Assembly: GCF_024734405.1 (NCBI RefSeq)
Contig: NZ_CP059556.1
Location: 4,588,001-4,652,000 of the forward strand
DNA: 64,000 bases
Source of the DNA: Saccharopolyspora gregorii
Lineage (GTDB): Bacteria > Actinomycetota > Actinomycetes > Mycobacteriales > Pseudonocardiaceae
Direction of reading: 5' to 3'
The translations under genes and the position numbers were made by a program. The notes under the pieces were generated by a model. That model saw nothing but the letters and a program-made list of their open reading frames with translations. It had not been told where the DNA came from and ran no database searches. Of this stretch, positions 42,090 to 53,585 are shown in pieces; the first letter of the stretch is position 1; every line of letters starts with the position of its first letter.

Positions 42090-42896
42090 TCACACCTCGA
42101 ACGCCCCCACTTCGCGCAGCACCGCGGTCAGCCGGTCGGCGAGGCCCGGCGCCGCGCAGACCATCGCCTCGTCGCCGAGTCCGTCGGACGTCCCGGCCGC
42201 GGGCAACCGCAGCAGCGCACCGGCCTCCTGCGCGATGAGCGCTCCGGCCGCCCAGTCCCACCGCTTCAACCCGACCTCGTAGTAGGCGTCGAGCCAGCCC
42301 GCCGCGACCGCGCACAGGTCCAGCGAGGCCGCGCCCGAACGCCGGATGTCGCGCACCCGCCCCAGCAGCCTGCCGGTCGCCGCGGCCTGGCCGCGGCGCC
42401 GCTCGACGTCGTAGGCGAACCCGGTGCCCACCAGGGCCAGGTCGAGCCGGTCCGCGGCGGAGGCGCGCAGCCGCTCCTCGCCGCAGAACGCACCGCCGCC
42501 CTCGGCCGCGCTCCACACCCGGCCCGAAACCGGCTCCACCACGGCCCCGGCGACGGATCGGCCGTCGACCTGCGCGGCCAGCGACACGGCGTACCAGGGG
42601 TAGCCGTAGAGGTAGTTCACGGTTCCGTCGATCGGGTCCACGACCCAGCGCAGCCCGTCCAGCGCTCCCGCGCCGCCTTCCTCCTCGCCGAGCACCGATT
42701 CGCCGGGGCGCAGCTCGGCGAGCCGGTCCCGCACGAGCCGCTCGGCCGCCCGGTCGGCCTCGGTGACGACATCGGTCTCCGTGCTCTTGGTCCGCACCGC
42801 ACCGCCGGTCACCGATTCGTCACGAATCGTGCTCGCCAGCTCGGCCGCCTCGCCCGCGACCTGCGTCGCGACGGCGCGGAGGGTTTCGTTGTCCAT
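42090..42896 (-). CDS. suhB: inositol monophosphatase family protein
   Basis: A 268-aa FIG/IMPase-superfamily phosphatase. Metal-binding motifs are GEEEGG, WVVDPIDGTVNYLYGYPWYAVSLA and LKRWDWAAGALIAQEAGA, all intact. It would release inositol from inositol-1-phosphate for phosphatidylinositol or mycothiol synthesis. ATG 42896 was chosen; GTG 42914 is an alternative. Divergent from ppgK. Position matches M. tuberculosis suhB (Rv2701c). Confidence 0.9.
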   Translation of the reverse strand: MDNETLRAVATQVAGEAAELASTIRDESVTGGAVRTKSTETDVVTEADRAAERLVRDRLAELRPGESVLGEEEGGAGALDGLRWVVDPIDGTVNYLYGYPWYAVSLAAQVDGRSVAGAVVEPVSGRVWSAAEGGGAFCGEERLRASAADRLDLALVGTGFAYDVERRRGQAAATGRLLGRVRDIRRSGAASLDLCAVAAGWLDAYYEVGLKRWDWAAGALIAQEAGALLRLPAAGTSDGLGDEAMVCAAPGLADRLTAVLREVGAFEV

Positions 42897-42983
42897 GTCA
42901 GCTGTCAATCCCACGTTCACATCGCAGCACAGCGCGGATAAGGTCTGCACACCTCGTTCTGAATCGAATAGGAAGGATCGGGC

Positions 42984-43742
<759 letters not shown>

Positions 43743-44048
43743 TCTCGACGGCGGCCGGGGCGATGTCGTGGCGTTTCCCCGGTACGTCCGTCCGAGTGAT
43801 CTCGGAAGGACCGCGTTGCGCTGGGACGGGACCGATCTCCGCCTTGCAGCGGAACCGCACTCCACCGTCGCGGTTACAATGGAACACGACCGACCTCATC
43901 CGGAACCTCCGGCACGGCGCCGGAACAGGCGTTCAGCCGAAATCGACTCCGCTTCGGAAGTTCTGGCAGGTGGGTCGTCCCCGACCTCTGGCGGCCGAGG
44001 TTTCGCGCCCTCCGGCCTGCCCTGATCGACCGTCGCGAAAGGGCGTAC
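43743..44048. promoter_or_regulatory. control region of sigA
   Basis: A 306-bp leader before the principal sigma-factor gene. A TACAAT hexamer at 43875-43880 (preceded by GGT) is the best -10 candidate in this GC-rich stretch, about 170 nt upstream of the start codon. No good -35 is seen at the usual distance. A long 5' leader and more than one promoter are plausible. Confidence 0.4.
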
Positions 44049-45449
<1,401 letters not shown>

Positions 45450-45465
45450 GTTCCCGAACCGCATT

Positions 45466-45497
45466 GGAGGCCGGTACCCCGCGGGGTACCGGCCTCC
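45466..45497 (+). terminator. terminator of sigA
   Basis: A perfect 15-bp inverted repeat (45466-45480 with 45483-45497) with a 2-nt centre, 16 nt after the sigA stop and before the convergent membrane-protein gene. Confidence 0.85.
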
Positions 45498-45531
45498 TGT
45501 GCGTTCGAGGCGGGTCCGGGTCTGCTCCCGC

Positions 45532-46146
45532 TCAGCGGAGCCGGTCGGCGAGGTGCTCGGCGAAGGCGTCGCCGAGCAGCCGGGTCCGTCCGGCGAACCC
45601 CCAGGTGCGGTAGCGCAGCGTGCGCCCGTCGGTGGTGCGCAGCAGCACGACGGTGCGGCGGAACCGGTGCAGCACGCGGCCTTCGACGACGGAGTCGTAG
45701 CGGTGCGCGGCGACCGGCGCGGACGGTTCGCCGGGTGCGGACTTGCGGCCCCGGGCGGCGCGCAACCGCTGCAGCCAGCGCGGCGGGTTCCGGTGGAAGT
45801 GCCCGAGGGTGACAACGGCGAACACGATCGACAGGACCTCGGCGAGCAGGTTCACCAGCCAGTACAGCAGCAGGCCGACCAGGATCAGGAACATGGGCAT
45901 CCCGATGATCGCGGCGACCAGCTGGGCGGTGTCGTCGTGCTTCAGCCGTTCGCGGAACGGCATGGCCAGCACCGCCAGCACCCAGGTGCCGACGACCACC
46001 CAGATCATCAGCCGTTTGAGGTCGGGCCAGGCGAAGGCGGTGCGGTGCAGGGTCCAGCCCTGCTGGTCGAAGCGCAGCACTCCCCGGCCACCGGGGCGGG
46101 CGTGCACGTGGGTCAGCGCCGACACGCCGACATGTTCGGTGATCAC
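45532..46146 (-). CDS. two-helix membrane protein of unknown family
   Basis: A 204-aa protein. N-terminal ~45 residues form strands (GRGVLRFDQQGWTLHRTAFAWPDL). Two membrane helices follow (about 46-62, LMIWVVVGTWVLAVLAM; about 78-100, AIIGMPMFLILVGLLLYWLVNLL), and a basic C-terminal domain has VLHRFRRTVVLLRTTDGRTLRYRTWGF. The split strand-rich domain around two helices recalls small PH-like membrane proteins, but I cannot assign a family. GTG start. Convergent with sigA. Confidence 0.7.
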   Translation of the reverse strand: MITEHVGVSALTHVHARPGGRGVLRFDQQGWTLHRTAFAWPDLKRLMIWVVVGTWVLAVLAMPFRERLKHDDTAQLVAAIIGMPMFLILVGLLLYWLVNLLAEVLSIVFAVVTLGHFHRNPPRWLQRLRAARGRKSAPGEPSAPVAAHRYDSVVEGRVLHRFRRTVVLLRTTDGRTLRYRTWGFAGRTRLLGDAFAEHLADRLR

Positions 46147-46293
46147 CCGCGGAGATTATCGAGACGCCGCGGTCCGGCGGGGTGGTTCGGCGAATCCGGG
46201 AGCGCGGTCACCCCGCGCGGTCGTCGCCGCGCATCCGGGTGGCGTCGGGTCGTTCGGTGGCTCGACCGCGCGCCGGAGCCACATGATCGAGTG

Positions 46294-47288
46294 GTGAGCG
46301 AACGGCGGAGCGCGCAGCGGCCCGAAGTGCTGTCCAACGCGGCGATCGCGGGCTGGGGGATCGGGCTGGTGCTGCTGGGCTTGATCTCGATCATCGCGCT
46401 GTGGGGGCTGGTGAGCAGCACCGGGCCGGAGGCCGGGACTCGGCTGGACGCCATTCGCACCGCGTTCAGCATCGTCCTCGGCGGTGGCGGGGCGGCCGGC
46501 CTGCTGCTGACCGCGCGCAAGCAGCGGTCCACCGAGCTGGACATCGAGATCAAGAGCCACGACTCGGCCGAGGCCAGGGTGACCGAGCTGTACGGCCGGG
46601 CCGCGGACCAGCTGGGCAGCGACAAGGCACCGGTGCGGCTGGCCGGGATCTTCGCGCTGGAACGGCTCGCCCAGGGCGACCCGGAGCACCGGCAGACCAT
46701 CGTGGACCTGCTGTGCGCCTACTGCGGATGCCCGCCGCCACGTCGGGCGCGGACGACGCCGACCCCGCCCTGGAGCGGGAAGTGCGGGACACCGCCCAAC
46801 TGGTGCTGACCGCGCACCTGCGCGCCGACGAGGACACCGCCGAGCTGTTCTGGCCGGACATCCGGCTGAACCTGGCGGGCGCGGTGCTGAGCACGTTCCG
46901 GTTCACCCGCTGCCGGGTGCGGCGGGCGACGTTCGCCGGGGCCCGCTTCGACGGTCCCGGCGTGTTCCGCGGCGCCGTGTTCGAGCAGCAGGCCGACTTC
47001 CGGTCCGCGCGGTTCACCGGGCTGGCGGACTTCCGGCGGGTGAGCTTCGACGGTCAGGGCGCGAACTTCCGCGGTGCCCTGTTCGCGGGCGAGGTCGACT
47101 TCGGCACGCACACCGAGGCCGCCCTGACCGGCGCGTGCGCGACGCCGCCCGCCGACGGGGTCCGCCGCAAGTGGCCCGCCGGCTGGTGCGAGGAACCGGA
47201 CGGGGAGCGGCACGTGCTCGTACGATCGGGTCATGGATCTTCCGGCTCGGTCACCGTTCGTGACAGCATGAGCCGGTCGGAAGACTGA
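46294..47288 (+). pseudogene. frameshifted pentapeptide-repeat membrane protein
   Basis: The 5' frame (GTG 46294) encodes two membrane helices (GIGLVLLGLISIIALWGLV; TAFSIVLGGGGAAGLLLT) and the family segment APVRLAGIFALERLAQGDPEHRQTIVDLLCAY. At about 46722 the frame breaks. The neighbouring frame continues exactly as the family does: LRMPAATSGADDADPALEREVRDTAQLVLTAHL...FWPDIRLNLAGAVLS, then degenerate pentapeptide repeats (ATFAGARFDGPGVFRGAVFEQQADFRSARF). One missing C in TAC(C)TGCGG would restore a ~331-residue gene. It is either a young pseudogene, a sequencing error or a programmed site. Confidence 0.8.
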
Positions 47289-48101
47289 ACCTCCGAGATG
47301 CGTGGAAGTGGGTGAACCACCATGTCCAGGATGTACGCACGACTCTCCGGTGCGCGCTGCACGTGCGCGAACCGCTCGATGCGGACGACACGGCCGTTGC
47401 TCGGCCGCGGTGGTTCGCCCACGGACCCGCTCGGTTAGGTGATCGCGGCGGCCGTGGGCCGACCGCGGTCGCTCTCCCGGCCGGAGCAGTCCGCCTCGCC
47501 CGGAGCTCGGACGCCCGGATTCGTCGGGGCGATCCGCGCGATCGGTCGACGGCACCGGTGCGGCTTGGTGGCCGCTCAGCGCGATCGATCCGCACGGTCC
47601 CGCCGCGGAGATCCTGGCGGACCGAGACCGGAACGTTCCGCCGCGGAGGCTCCTCCACGGCGGTTCCACGCCGGATTCGCCGGAATTCGCGGGGAATCGG
47701 AACGTGATTCATCACACAGCGAATCTCGGGAATTCGACGCATCCCAGGCGTGCGGGTCGTTCGCTTGCAGCAGAACGGTTCGCGCCCGGAGCCGGGAATG
47801 CGCACCGCCGGTACGCACGAAACGCCGGTCGGCGCAATTCGAGGTTCACCATTTTCCCTGGTCAGTGGACTCGAAAACGGCTCCGTGCCGGGATTGCCAC
47901 GCTCCGCTACCGATGCTGCGGCAAGCGGGTACTTCGACGTGACGACGGTCGCCACTCCGCTCGGGAACACTGACGTACGGCTGTGCGTCTGCAAGAGTGG
48001 GGTAAGCGAGCACCGGCCCCGCCGCCAGTGGGCCACCGGTGGTCGCAGCAGGATCGAGGGCGTCGGGGTACGACCCGGCGCCGGGACGGAGGGAGATCAC
48101 G
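47289..48101. other. 813-bp region without a supported gene
   Basis: The longest gap in the window. GC is slightly lower than around it and several GAATTCG/GGAATTCG-type words occur around 47680-47740. One perfect 12-bp palindrome, CGGAACGTTCCG, lies at 47629-47640. Frames on both strands are open but have no ribosome-binding site or family likeness. It may contain decayed sequence, the promoter of the small zinc protein at 48102 or an unannotated RNA. Confidence 0.45.
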
Positions 48102-48287
48102 ATGCCTGGAACGCTCACCCGCCCCGAGCTGACCGCCGCCGACCGCTGCGACCGCTGCGGGGCCGCTGCGAAGCTTCGCGCCGTACTGCCATCCGGTGGG
48201 GAGCTGTTGTTCTGCGGGCACCACGGCCGGGAGTTCGAGCCGCGCTTGCGGGAAATGGACGCCGAACTCCAGCAGGACGAGCAGTAA
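48102..48287 (+). CDS. small zinc-binding protein (DUF7455-type)
   Basis: A 61-aa protein with two Cys/His pairs: CDRCG (about 16-20) and FCGHH (about 38-42), likely one zinc ribbon, followed by a charged helix. Such proteins are common near the principal sigma gene of actinobacteria. ATG behind GGAGGGAG. Function unknown. A strong terminator follows. Confidence 0.85.
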   Translation: MPGTLTRPELTAADRCDRCGAAAKLRAVLPSGGELLFCGHHGREFEPRLREMDAELQQDEQ

Positions 48288-48298
48288 CGACACCCGAC

Positions 48299-48337
48299 CC
48301 GAGGGCCCCGGAGAACCTGGTTCTCCGGGGCCCTCGG
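48299..48337. terminator. strong bidirectional terminator
   Basis: A perfect 19-bp inverted repeat (48299-48317 with 48319-48337), 11 nt past the zinc-protein stop and 32 bp before the convergent aminotransferase-like gene. Confidence 0.85.
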
Positions 48338-48369
48338 CGTTCCGGGGCGGCCACCCCGACGCGCGGTGG

Positions 48370-49578
48370 TCAGGCCAGGTCGCCGAGCGCGGCCAGCAGA
48401 CGCCGCACGTCGGCCTCCTCGCTGTAGTGGCACAGCGCGGCGCGCACCGCGCCCGCCTCGCCGAGGCCGAGCGCGCGCACCGCCTGCCACGCGTAGCCGT
48501 GTCCGGCGGACACGTTGATGCCCCGCTCGGCGAGCGATCCGGCGACCTCGGTCGGGGCGCGGCCGGGCACGGTGAACGCCGCGATCGGCGTGCACCGACC
48601 GGTGGGCCGGCCGACCCGGCGCACGTGCGGCAGCTCGGCGAGCCCGTCGAACAGCAGCGCGGCCAGCCGGTCCTCGTGGGCGACGACCGCACGGCGGCTC
48701 GCGAGCAGCCGCTCCCGGCGGGTTCCGGTGGCCGCCGGGTCCAGCTCGGCGAGGTGGTCGACGGCGGCGGTCACCCCCGCCAGCAACTCGAACGGCGCGG
48801 TGCCCAGCTCGAACCGGGTCGGGATCGCGTCCGGCGAGGGCAGCAGCTTGTCCGGGTTCAACGTCTCCAGCGACCACGGGTCGGCCGCCACCACGGCCGC
48901 CAGGTGCGGGCCGGACCACTTGTAGGCGCTGGTCGCGTAGAAATCGGCACCGAGCGCGGCGAGGTCCACCTCGGCGTGCGGGCAGTGCTGCACGCCGTCG
49001 ACGAAGCTGGTCGCCCCCACCTCGCGGGCCCGCCGGGTGATCGCCGCGACGTCGGGAACGTCGCCGACCAGGTTCGACGCCGCCGTGACCGCGACCAGCC
49101 TGGTCCGCTCCCCGATGAGCTCCACCACCCGCTCGGCGGCCAGCGCCCCCGTGTCGGGGTCGATCGGGGCGAACCGCACGGTCGCCCCGGCCCGCTGCGC
49201 ATGCTGCACCCACGGGCGCACGTTGGAGTCGTGGTCGAGCTCGGTCACCACCACCTCGTCGCCCGGGCGCCAGCCCGCCGCGAGGACCCCGGCGAAGCGG
49301 TAGACCAGCGCCGTGGTGCTCGGCCCGAACACCACGCACTCCGGGCCGGGCGCGCCGGTCAGGTCGGCCAGGGCGGCGCGCGCCTCGGCCACGACGGACA
49401 CCGCCCGGCGGCTGGAGGCGAAGGCCCCGCCCACGTTCGAGACGCCGCGCGCCAGCAGCTCCGCCACCGCGTCGATCACCTGCTGCGGGACCTGCGTCCC
49501 GCCCGCCGAATCGAGCCAGGACCGGCCGTCGGACAGCGCCGGGTACCGGGCCCGCACCTTCTCCACGTCGAATGCCAT
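48370..49578 (-). CDS. cysteine desulfurase-like PLP protein
   Basis: A 402-aa class V aminotransferase-fold protein. The start FDVEKVRARYPALSDGRSWLDSAGGTQVP and the PLP-Lys in YATSAYKWSGPH (about 220) are typical of the Csd-like family. No Cys lies in the flexible loop used by IscS/SufS for sulfur transfer (the region around INVSAGHGYAW), so true cysteine desulfurase activity is uncertain. ATG 49578 was chosen. It is not linked to Fe-S genes. Confidence 0.85.
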   Translation of the reverse strand: MAFDVEKVRARYPALSDGRSWLDSAGGTQVPQQVIDAVAELLARGVSNVGGAFASSRRAVSVVAEARAALADLTGAPGPECVVFGPSTTALVYRFAGVLAAGWRPGDEVVVTELDHDSNVRPWVQHAQRAGATVRFAPIDPDTGALAAERVVELIGERTRLVAVTAASNLVGDVPDVAAITRRAREVGATSFVDGVQHCPHAEVDLAALGADFYATSAYKWSGPHLAAVVAADPWSLETLNPDKLLPSPDAIPTRFELGTAPFELLAGVTAAVDHLAELDPAATGTRRERLLASRRAVVAHEDRLAALLFDGLAELPHVRRVGRPTGRCTPIAAFTVPGRAPTEVAGSLAERGINVSAGHGYAWQAVRALGLGEAGAVRAALCHYSEEADVRRLLAALGDLA

Positions 49579-49643
49579 GGGGAGCAGGGTAGGCACGGGC
49601 GATCACACCGGGGTCGCGATCGGACACCGTCCGCAGCGGGTCC

Positions 49644-51419
49644 TCACCAGGACCGCAGGGTGGCGATCCGCTCCTCCAGCTGCTCGACCGTGGCCATCGC
49701 GGTGGGCGGGCCGCCGCAGATCCGGCGCAGCTCGTTGTGGATCTTGCCGTGCGGTTTGCGGGTGCGGTGGTGGTGCAGCGAGACGAGCGTGTTGAGCTCC
49801 TTGCGCAGCCCCTTCAGCCGTTCCTGCACGCTCTGCGGGCGGCGGGCCTGCTCGGCCTGCTCGGCGCGTTCCGCGGCCTTCTGCTCCTTGTCCGCGGCCT
49901 CGCGCTTGCCGACGGTCTCCAGCTGCTGCTCCTGGCGCTGGCGCAGCAGCGCTCGCACCTGGTCCGGTTCGAGCAGCCCGGGCAGGCCCAGGTAGTCCTG
50001 CTCGTCCTCGCTGGTGCCGAACGCGGCGGTGCCGAACGAGGAACCGTCGTAGATCACCTGGTCGAGCTCGGCGTCGGCACCCAGCGAGGTGAACGCCTTC
50101 TCCTCCTCGCCCGGCTCGTCCTTGGTGCGGTTCGCGTCGGCGAGGAGCTCGTCCTCCCAGCCGTCCTTCTCCCGGTGCGGTTTGCCCAGCACGTGGTCGC
50201 GCTCGGCTTCGAGCTGGCTGGCCAGTTCCAGCAGCACCGGCACGCTGGGCAGGAAGATGCTCGCCGTCTCCCCCGGGCGCCGGGCGCGGACGAAGCGGCC
50301 GACGGCCTGCGCGAAGAACAGCGGGGTGGAGGCGCTGGTGGCGTAGACGCCGACGGCCAGCCGCGGGACGTCGACACCTTCGCTGACCATCCGGACCGCG
50401 ACCATCCACTCGCCGTCGGAATCGGCGAACTCGGCGATGCGGCCGGAGGCCTTCGGGTCGTCGGAGAGCACCACCGTCGGCGTCGTGCCGGTCATCCGCT
50501 CCAGCGTCTTCGCGTACGCCTTCGCCGTGACGTGGTCGGAGGCGATCACCAGCCCGCCCGCGTCCGGCACCCCGCCGTTGCGCAGCTGCTGCAGCCGGGT
50601 GTGCGCGGCCTGCAGCACCGCGGGGATCCACTCCCCCGCCGGGTCCAGCGCGGTGCGCCAGGCCCGCGCGGTCTGCTCCGCGGTGAGCGGCTCACCGAGG
50701 CGCGCGGAGAACTCGTCGCCCGCGTTGGTGCGCCACCGGGTCTCCCCCGAGTACGCCAGGAAGATCACCGGGCGCACCACGCCGTCGCGCAGCGCGTCCG
50801 AGTAGCCGTAGGAGCTGTCGGCCTTGCTGCGCATCGACCCGTCGGCGTCCGGCTCGTAGTTCACGAACGGGATCGGCGTGTCGTCGCTGCGGAACGGGGT
50901 ACCGGTCAGGGCCAGGCGCCGCACCGCCGGGGTGAACGCCTCGCGCGTCGCGTCGCCCCACGACTTCGCGTCGCCCGCGTGGTGGACCTCGTCCAGGATC
51001 ACCAGGGTCTTGCGCCGCTCGGTGCGGACCCGGTGCAGCGTGGGGTGCGCGGCGATCTGCGCGTAGGTGACCACCACGCCGCGGTAATCGCTGGAGGTGA
51101 AGCCGTCGGAGTTGCGGAAGTCCGGGTCCAGCGGGATCCCGGCGCCGCCCGCGGCCATCGCCCACTGGTGCTTGAGGTGCTCGGTGGGGGCGACCACCGT
51201 CACCGACTCCACCGTCCGGTCCGCCAGCAGCTCCGCGGCGATGCGCAGACCGAACGTCGTCTTGCCCGCACCGGGCGTGGCGACGGCGGTGAAGTCCTGC
51301 GGGTTGCTGGAGAGGTACTTCGCCAGCGCCCGGCGCTGCCAGGCGCGCAGCGGGCGCTGGGCGGCCTGCGACGGGTCGCTGAGCACAGATCGGACTGGAT
51401 CGAGTTGTGCCTCGGACAC
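49644..51419 (-). CDS. DEAD/DEAH superfamily 2 helicase
   Basis: A 591-aa SF2 helicase. Walker A ATPGAGKTTF, Walker B LVILDEVHHAGD, motif III ALTGTP, then the C-terminal RecA domain with MVSEGVDVPRLAVGVYATSASTPLFFAQAVGRFVRAR (motifs V/VI). A C-terminal Gln/Glu/Arg coiled-coil (about 490-545) and a small helical domain follow. GTG 51419 gives the start VSEAQLDPVRSVL. It is commonly linked to DUF3039 and DUF3099 genes, present here at 53 kb. The precise nucleic-acid role is not known. Confidence 0.9.
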   Translation of the reverse strand: MSEAQLDPVRSVLSDPSQAAQRPLRAWQRRALAKYLSSNPQDFTAVATPGAGKTTFGLRIAAELLADRTVESVTVVAPTEHLKHQWAMAAGGAGIPLDPDFRNSDGFTSSDYRGVVVTYAQIAAHPTLHRVRTERRKTLVILDEVHHAGDAKSWGDATREAFTPAVRRLALTGTPFRSDDTPIPFVNYEPDADGSMRSKADSSYGYSDALRDGVVRPVIFLAYSGETRWRTNAGDEFSARLGEPLTAEQTARAWRTALDPAGEWIPAVLQAAHTRLQQLRNGGVPDAGGLVIASDHVTAKAYAKTLERMTGTTPTVVLSDDPKASGRIAEFADSDGEWMVAVRMVSEGVDVPRLAVGVYATSASTPLFFAQAVGRFVRARRPGETASIFLPSVPVLLELASQLEAERDHVLGKPHREKDGWEDELLADANRTKDEPGEEEKAFTSLGADAELDQVIYDGSSFGTAAFGTSEDEQDYLGLPGLLEPDQVRALLRQRQEQQLETVGKREAADKEQKAAERAEQAEQARRPQSVQERLKGLRKELNTLVSLHHHRTRKPHGKIHNELRRICGGPPTAMATVEQLEERIATLRSW

Positions 51420-51713
51420 GCTTGCTCGCCGCTCCTTCCTGAGCCTTCTCCCCCTCGCGATGCGCGCGGCGCGTACCTGCGGATCACCGGCCGGGCGCGA
51501 GACGCCCCGGCGGCCCGGTGGAACCCGTCCACCCGTCCCGCCGCGCGGCTCCGCGCCGAGCGGGAGATCCGCCGAGGGCGACTCGCAGCCTACCGCCCCG
51601 CCTCCCGTGACCGGGCGCACCGACCCGCGAGCCGGATCGAGATCGCGCTGACACTCCCGGTTCGCCGGGTCCACGCCCGCTCGTCGTTCGCATGCAGCAT
51701 CCTTGTAGCCGCG

Positions 51714-52895
51714 ATGGGTTCCTCAGGTCCGACCGGTAACAGCCAGCGGCCCGGCCAGCACGGCCGACGGCCGGAGCCCTCCGATGCGCGCGCGCCGGAG
51801 GAGGACGCCCAGTCGCCGCCCGAGCAGGGCTGGGCCGCCACCGCCGGCACCCGCCCGCGACGAGGGCCGTTGCAGCTGATCTGGCGCACCATCGACAAGG
51901 CGTGGTGGGACAACATCTTCTCGGAGTCGGCGGCGGCCGCGTTCTGGCAGACGCTGTCGATGCCGCCGCTGCTGCTGGGGCTGCTGGGCAGCCTCGGGTT
52001 CCTGGGGGACTGGTTCGGGCCCGCCGTCGTGGACGCGGTGCACGGCAAGATCCTCGCCGGGGCGCGCGCGGTGTTCAGCGGCAACGTGGTGGACCAGATC
52101 ATCGGGCCGACGGTGGAGGACATCCTCACCAAGGGGCGCAGCGAGATCGTGTCGGTGGGCTTCCTGCTGTCGTTGTGGGCGGGGTCCTCGGCGCTGGCCT
52201 CGCTGGTGGACTCGATCACCATGGCCTACGACCAGTACACGGTGCGACACAGCGTGTGGCAGCGGATCTTCGCGCTGCTGCTCTACTTGGCGGCGCTGCT
52301 GCTGGCCGTCGTCGGACTGCCGGTGATCGCGCTCGGCCCGGAGTGGCTGCCGACGGTGTTCCCGCCGTCGATGCAGGACGACGTGGCGTGGCTGATCCAG
52401 GTCTTCTACTTCCCCGCCACCGGCCTGTTGCTGGTGCTGGCGCTGGCCACGCTGTACAAGGTGGCGCTGCCGCGGAAGCTGCCGTGGCACCGCGGGGTGC
52501 CGGGCGCGCTGGTGGCGATGGTGGTGTTCCTGTGCTCCAGCGTCGGGCTCCGCTGGTACATCACCTGGGTGACCGGCACCGGCTACACCTACGGGGCGCT
52601 GGCCACGCCGATCGCGTTCCTGCTGTTCGCGTTCTTCATCGGCCTGGCGATCATCATCGGCGCCCAGTTCAACCAGGCGCTGCAGGAACTGTGGCCGGCG
52701 AAGATGACCCGCCGGGAGCGGCGCAAGTGGCGGCGCCTGGAGATGCGCCGCGCCGAGCAGCAGCTGCGCACCGAGGAGGGCTACCGGGCCTGGCGGGCGA
52801 AGGACGAGCGGCCACGCGCCGCCGTCGACCCGCCGACGACGATCGTGACCACCGCGCTCGCGCAGGAGAAACCGGACCCCGACGAGGAGTCCTAG
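51714..52895 (+). CDS. YihY/BrkB family membrane protein
   Basis: A 393-aa protein with a disordered Pro/Ser/Gln N-terminus (about 1-55) and the YihY/virulence-factor-BrkB domain with six membrane helices. Family segments are WDNIFSESAAAAFWQTLSMPPLLLGLLGSLGF, SLWAGSSALASLVDSITMAYDQY and AFFIGLAIIIGAQFNQAL. The tail is basic then acidic. It was once called RNase BN by mistake; function is unsettled. ATG 51714 was chosen without a clear ribosome-binding site. Divergent from the helicase across 294 bp. Confidence 0.87.
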   Translation: MGSSGPTGNSQRPGQHGRRPEPSDARAPEEDAQSPPEQGWAATAGTRPRRGPLQLIWRTIDKAWWDNIFSESAAAAFWQTLSMPPLLLGLLGSLGFLGDWFGPAVVDAVHGKILAGARAVFSGNVVDQIIGPTVEDILTKGRSEIVSVGFLLSLWAGSSALASLVDSITMAYDQYTVRHSVWQRIFALLLYLAALLLAVVGLPVIALGPEWLPTVFPPSMQDDVAWLIQVFYFPATGLLLVLALATLYKVALPRKLPWHRGVPGALVAMVVFLCSSVGLRWYITWVTGTGYTYGALATPIAFLLFAFFIGLAIIIGAQFNQALQELWPAKMTRRERRKWRRLEMRRAEQQLRTEEGYRAWRAKDERPRAAVDPPTTIVTTALAQEKPDPDEES

Positions 52896-52906
52896 CCGGT
52901 CCGGCT

Positions 52907-52940
52907 CTCAGCGGCTCCCCGGCACCGGCGAGCCGCTGAG
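52907..52940. terminator. hairpin between YihY and DUF3039 genes
   Basis: A perfect 11-bp stem, CTCAGCGGCTC (52907-52917) and GAGCCGCTGAG (52930-52940), between convergent genes. Confidence 0.75.
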
Positions 52941-52949
52941 CAACCCGGC

Positions 52950-53204
52950 TCAGTCGTCGTCGCCACCACCGGGGGGCAGGCCTTCGAAGACCTTCTTGCA
53001 GTCCGGGCACACCGGCGAGCCGGGCTTCGCCGACTTCGTCACCGGGAACACCTCGCCGCACAGCGCCACCACGTACGTGCCCATGACCGCGCTCTCGGCG
53101 ATCTTGTCCTTCTGCACGTAGTGGAAGACCTCTGGACGGTCGTCCTGGGTCTGGTCCGTGGTCTCCGGCCGGACGTCGGTCTCCGGAAGCGTCATCGTGC
53201 TCAT
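52950..53204 (-). CDS. DUF3039 zinc-ribbon protein
   Basis: An 84-aa protein. The family core is FHYVQKDKIAESAVMGTYVVALCGEVFPVTKSAKPGSPVCPDCKKVFEGL, with Cys residues arranged as a zinc ribbon (one Cys in LCGE and the CPDC pair). ATG 53204 was chosen; GTG 53222 is in frame. Function unknown, but co-occurrence with the helicase and DUF3099 genes is characteristic of actinobacteria. Confidence 0.9.
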   Translation of the reverse strand: MSTMTLPETDVRPETTDQTQDDRPEVFHYVQKDKIAESAVMGTYVVALCGEVFPVTKSAKPGSPVCPDCKKVFEGLPPGGGDDD

Positions 53205-53264
53205 CACCCCATGATGCCGCACCGCGCCCGGCGGGCGCCGCGCACCTCGGGCGCCGGAACCGGT

Positions 53265-53585
53265 TCAGGAATCGTCGATCACCCGGTGGTCGCGGGATTC
53301 CAGCGCGCGCGCCGACTGCTGGTAGCGGTTGACCTGTTCGCTCTTGCGCGGCGGGCGGTCGTTGGCGATGAGCACCGCCATCCACGGCAGCGGGATCGAG
53401 ATCGCCACGATGATCAACGCCAGCCACCAGATCTGGTAGCACGCCGCGCCCGCGATCAGGCACGGGATGCGCATCGACATCATGATCGCGTACCTGCGGC
53501 GGCGCTCCGCCTGCTGATCGTCGTAGGACGGCTGCGCCTCGGTGATCAGCACCGGGGTGTCGTCGCCGTGCCGAGTGCTGCTCAC
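53265..53585 (-). CDS. DUF3099 membrane protein
   Basis: A 106-aa protein with an N-terminal VLITEAQPSYDDQQAERRRRYAIMMSMRIPCLIAG, two membrane helices (about 33-55 and about 57-75, WWLALIIVAISIPLPWMAVLIAN) and a charged tail. GTG 53585 has GGAGG 7 nt upstream. It lies 60 bp before the DUF3039 gene in the same orientation and is probably co-transcribed. Function unknown. Confidence 0.88.
   Translation of the reverse strand: MSSTRHGDDTPVLITEAQPSYDDQQAERRRRYAIMMSMRIPCLIAGAACYQIWWLALIIVAISIPLPWMAVLIANDRPPRKSEQVNRYQQSARALESRDHRVIDDS

Noticed and set aside
47251-48036. Open frames on both strands in the 47.3-48.1 kb gap
   Set aside because: None has a ribosome-binding site, codon-position bias or family similarity.
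48370-49578. True cysteine desulfurase (IscS/SufS)
   Set aside because: The sulfur-carrying loop Cys is not seen and no Fe-S assembly genes adjoin.
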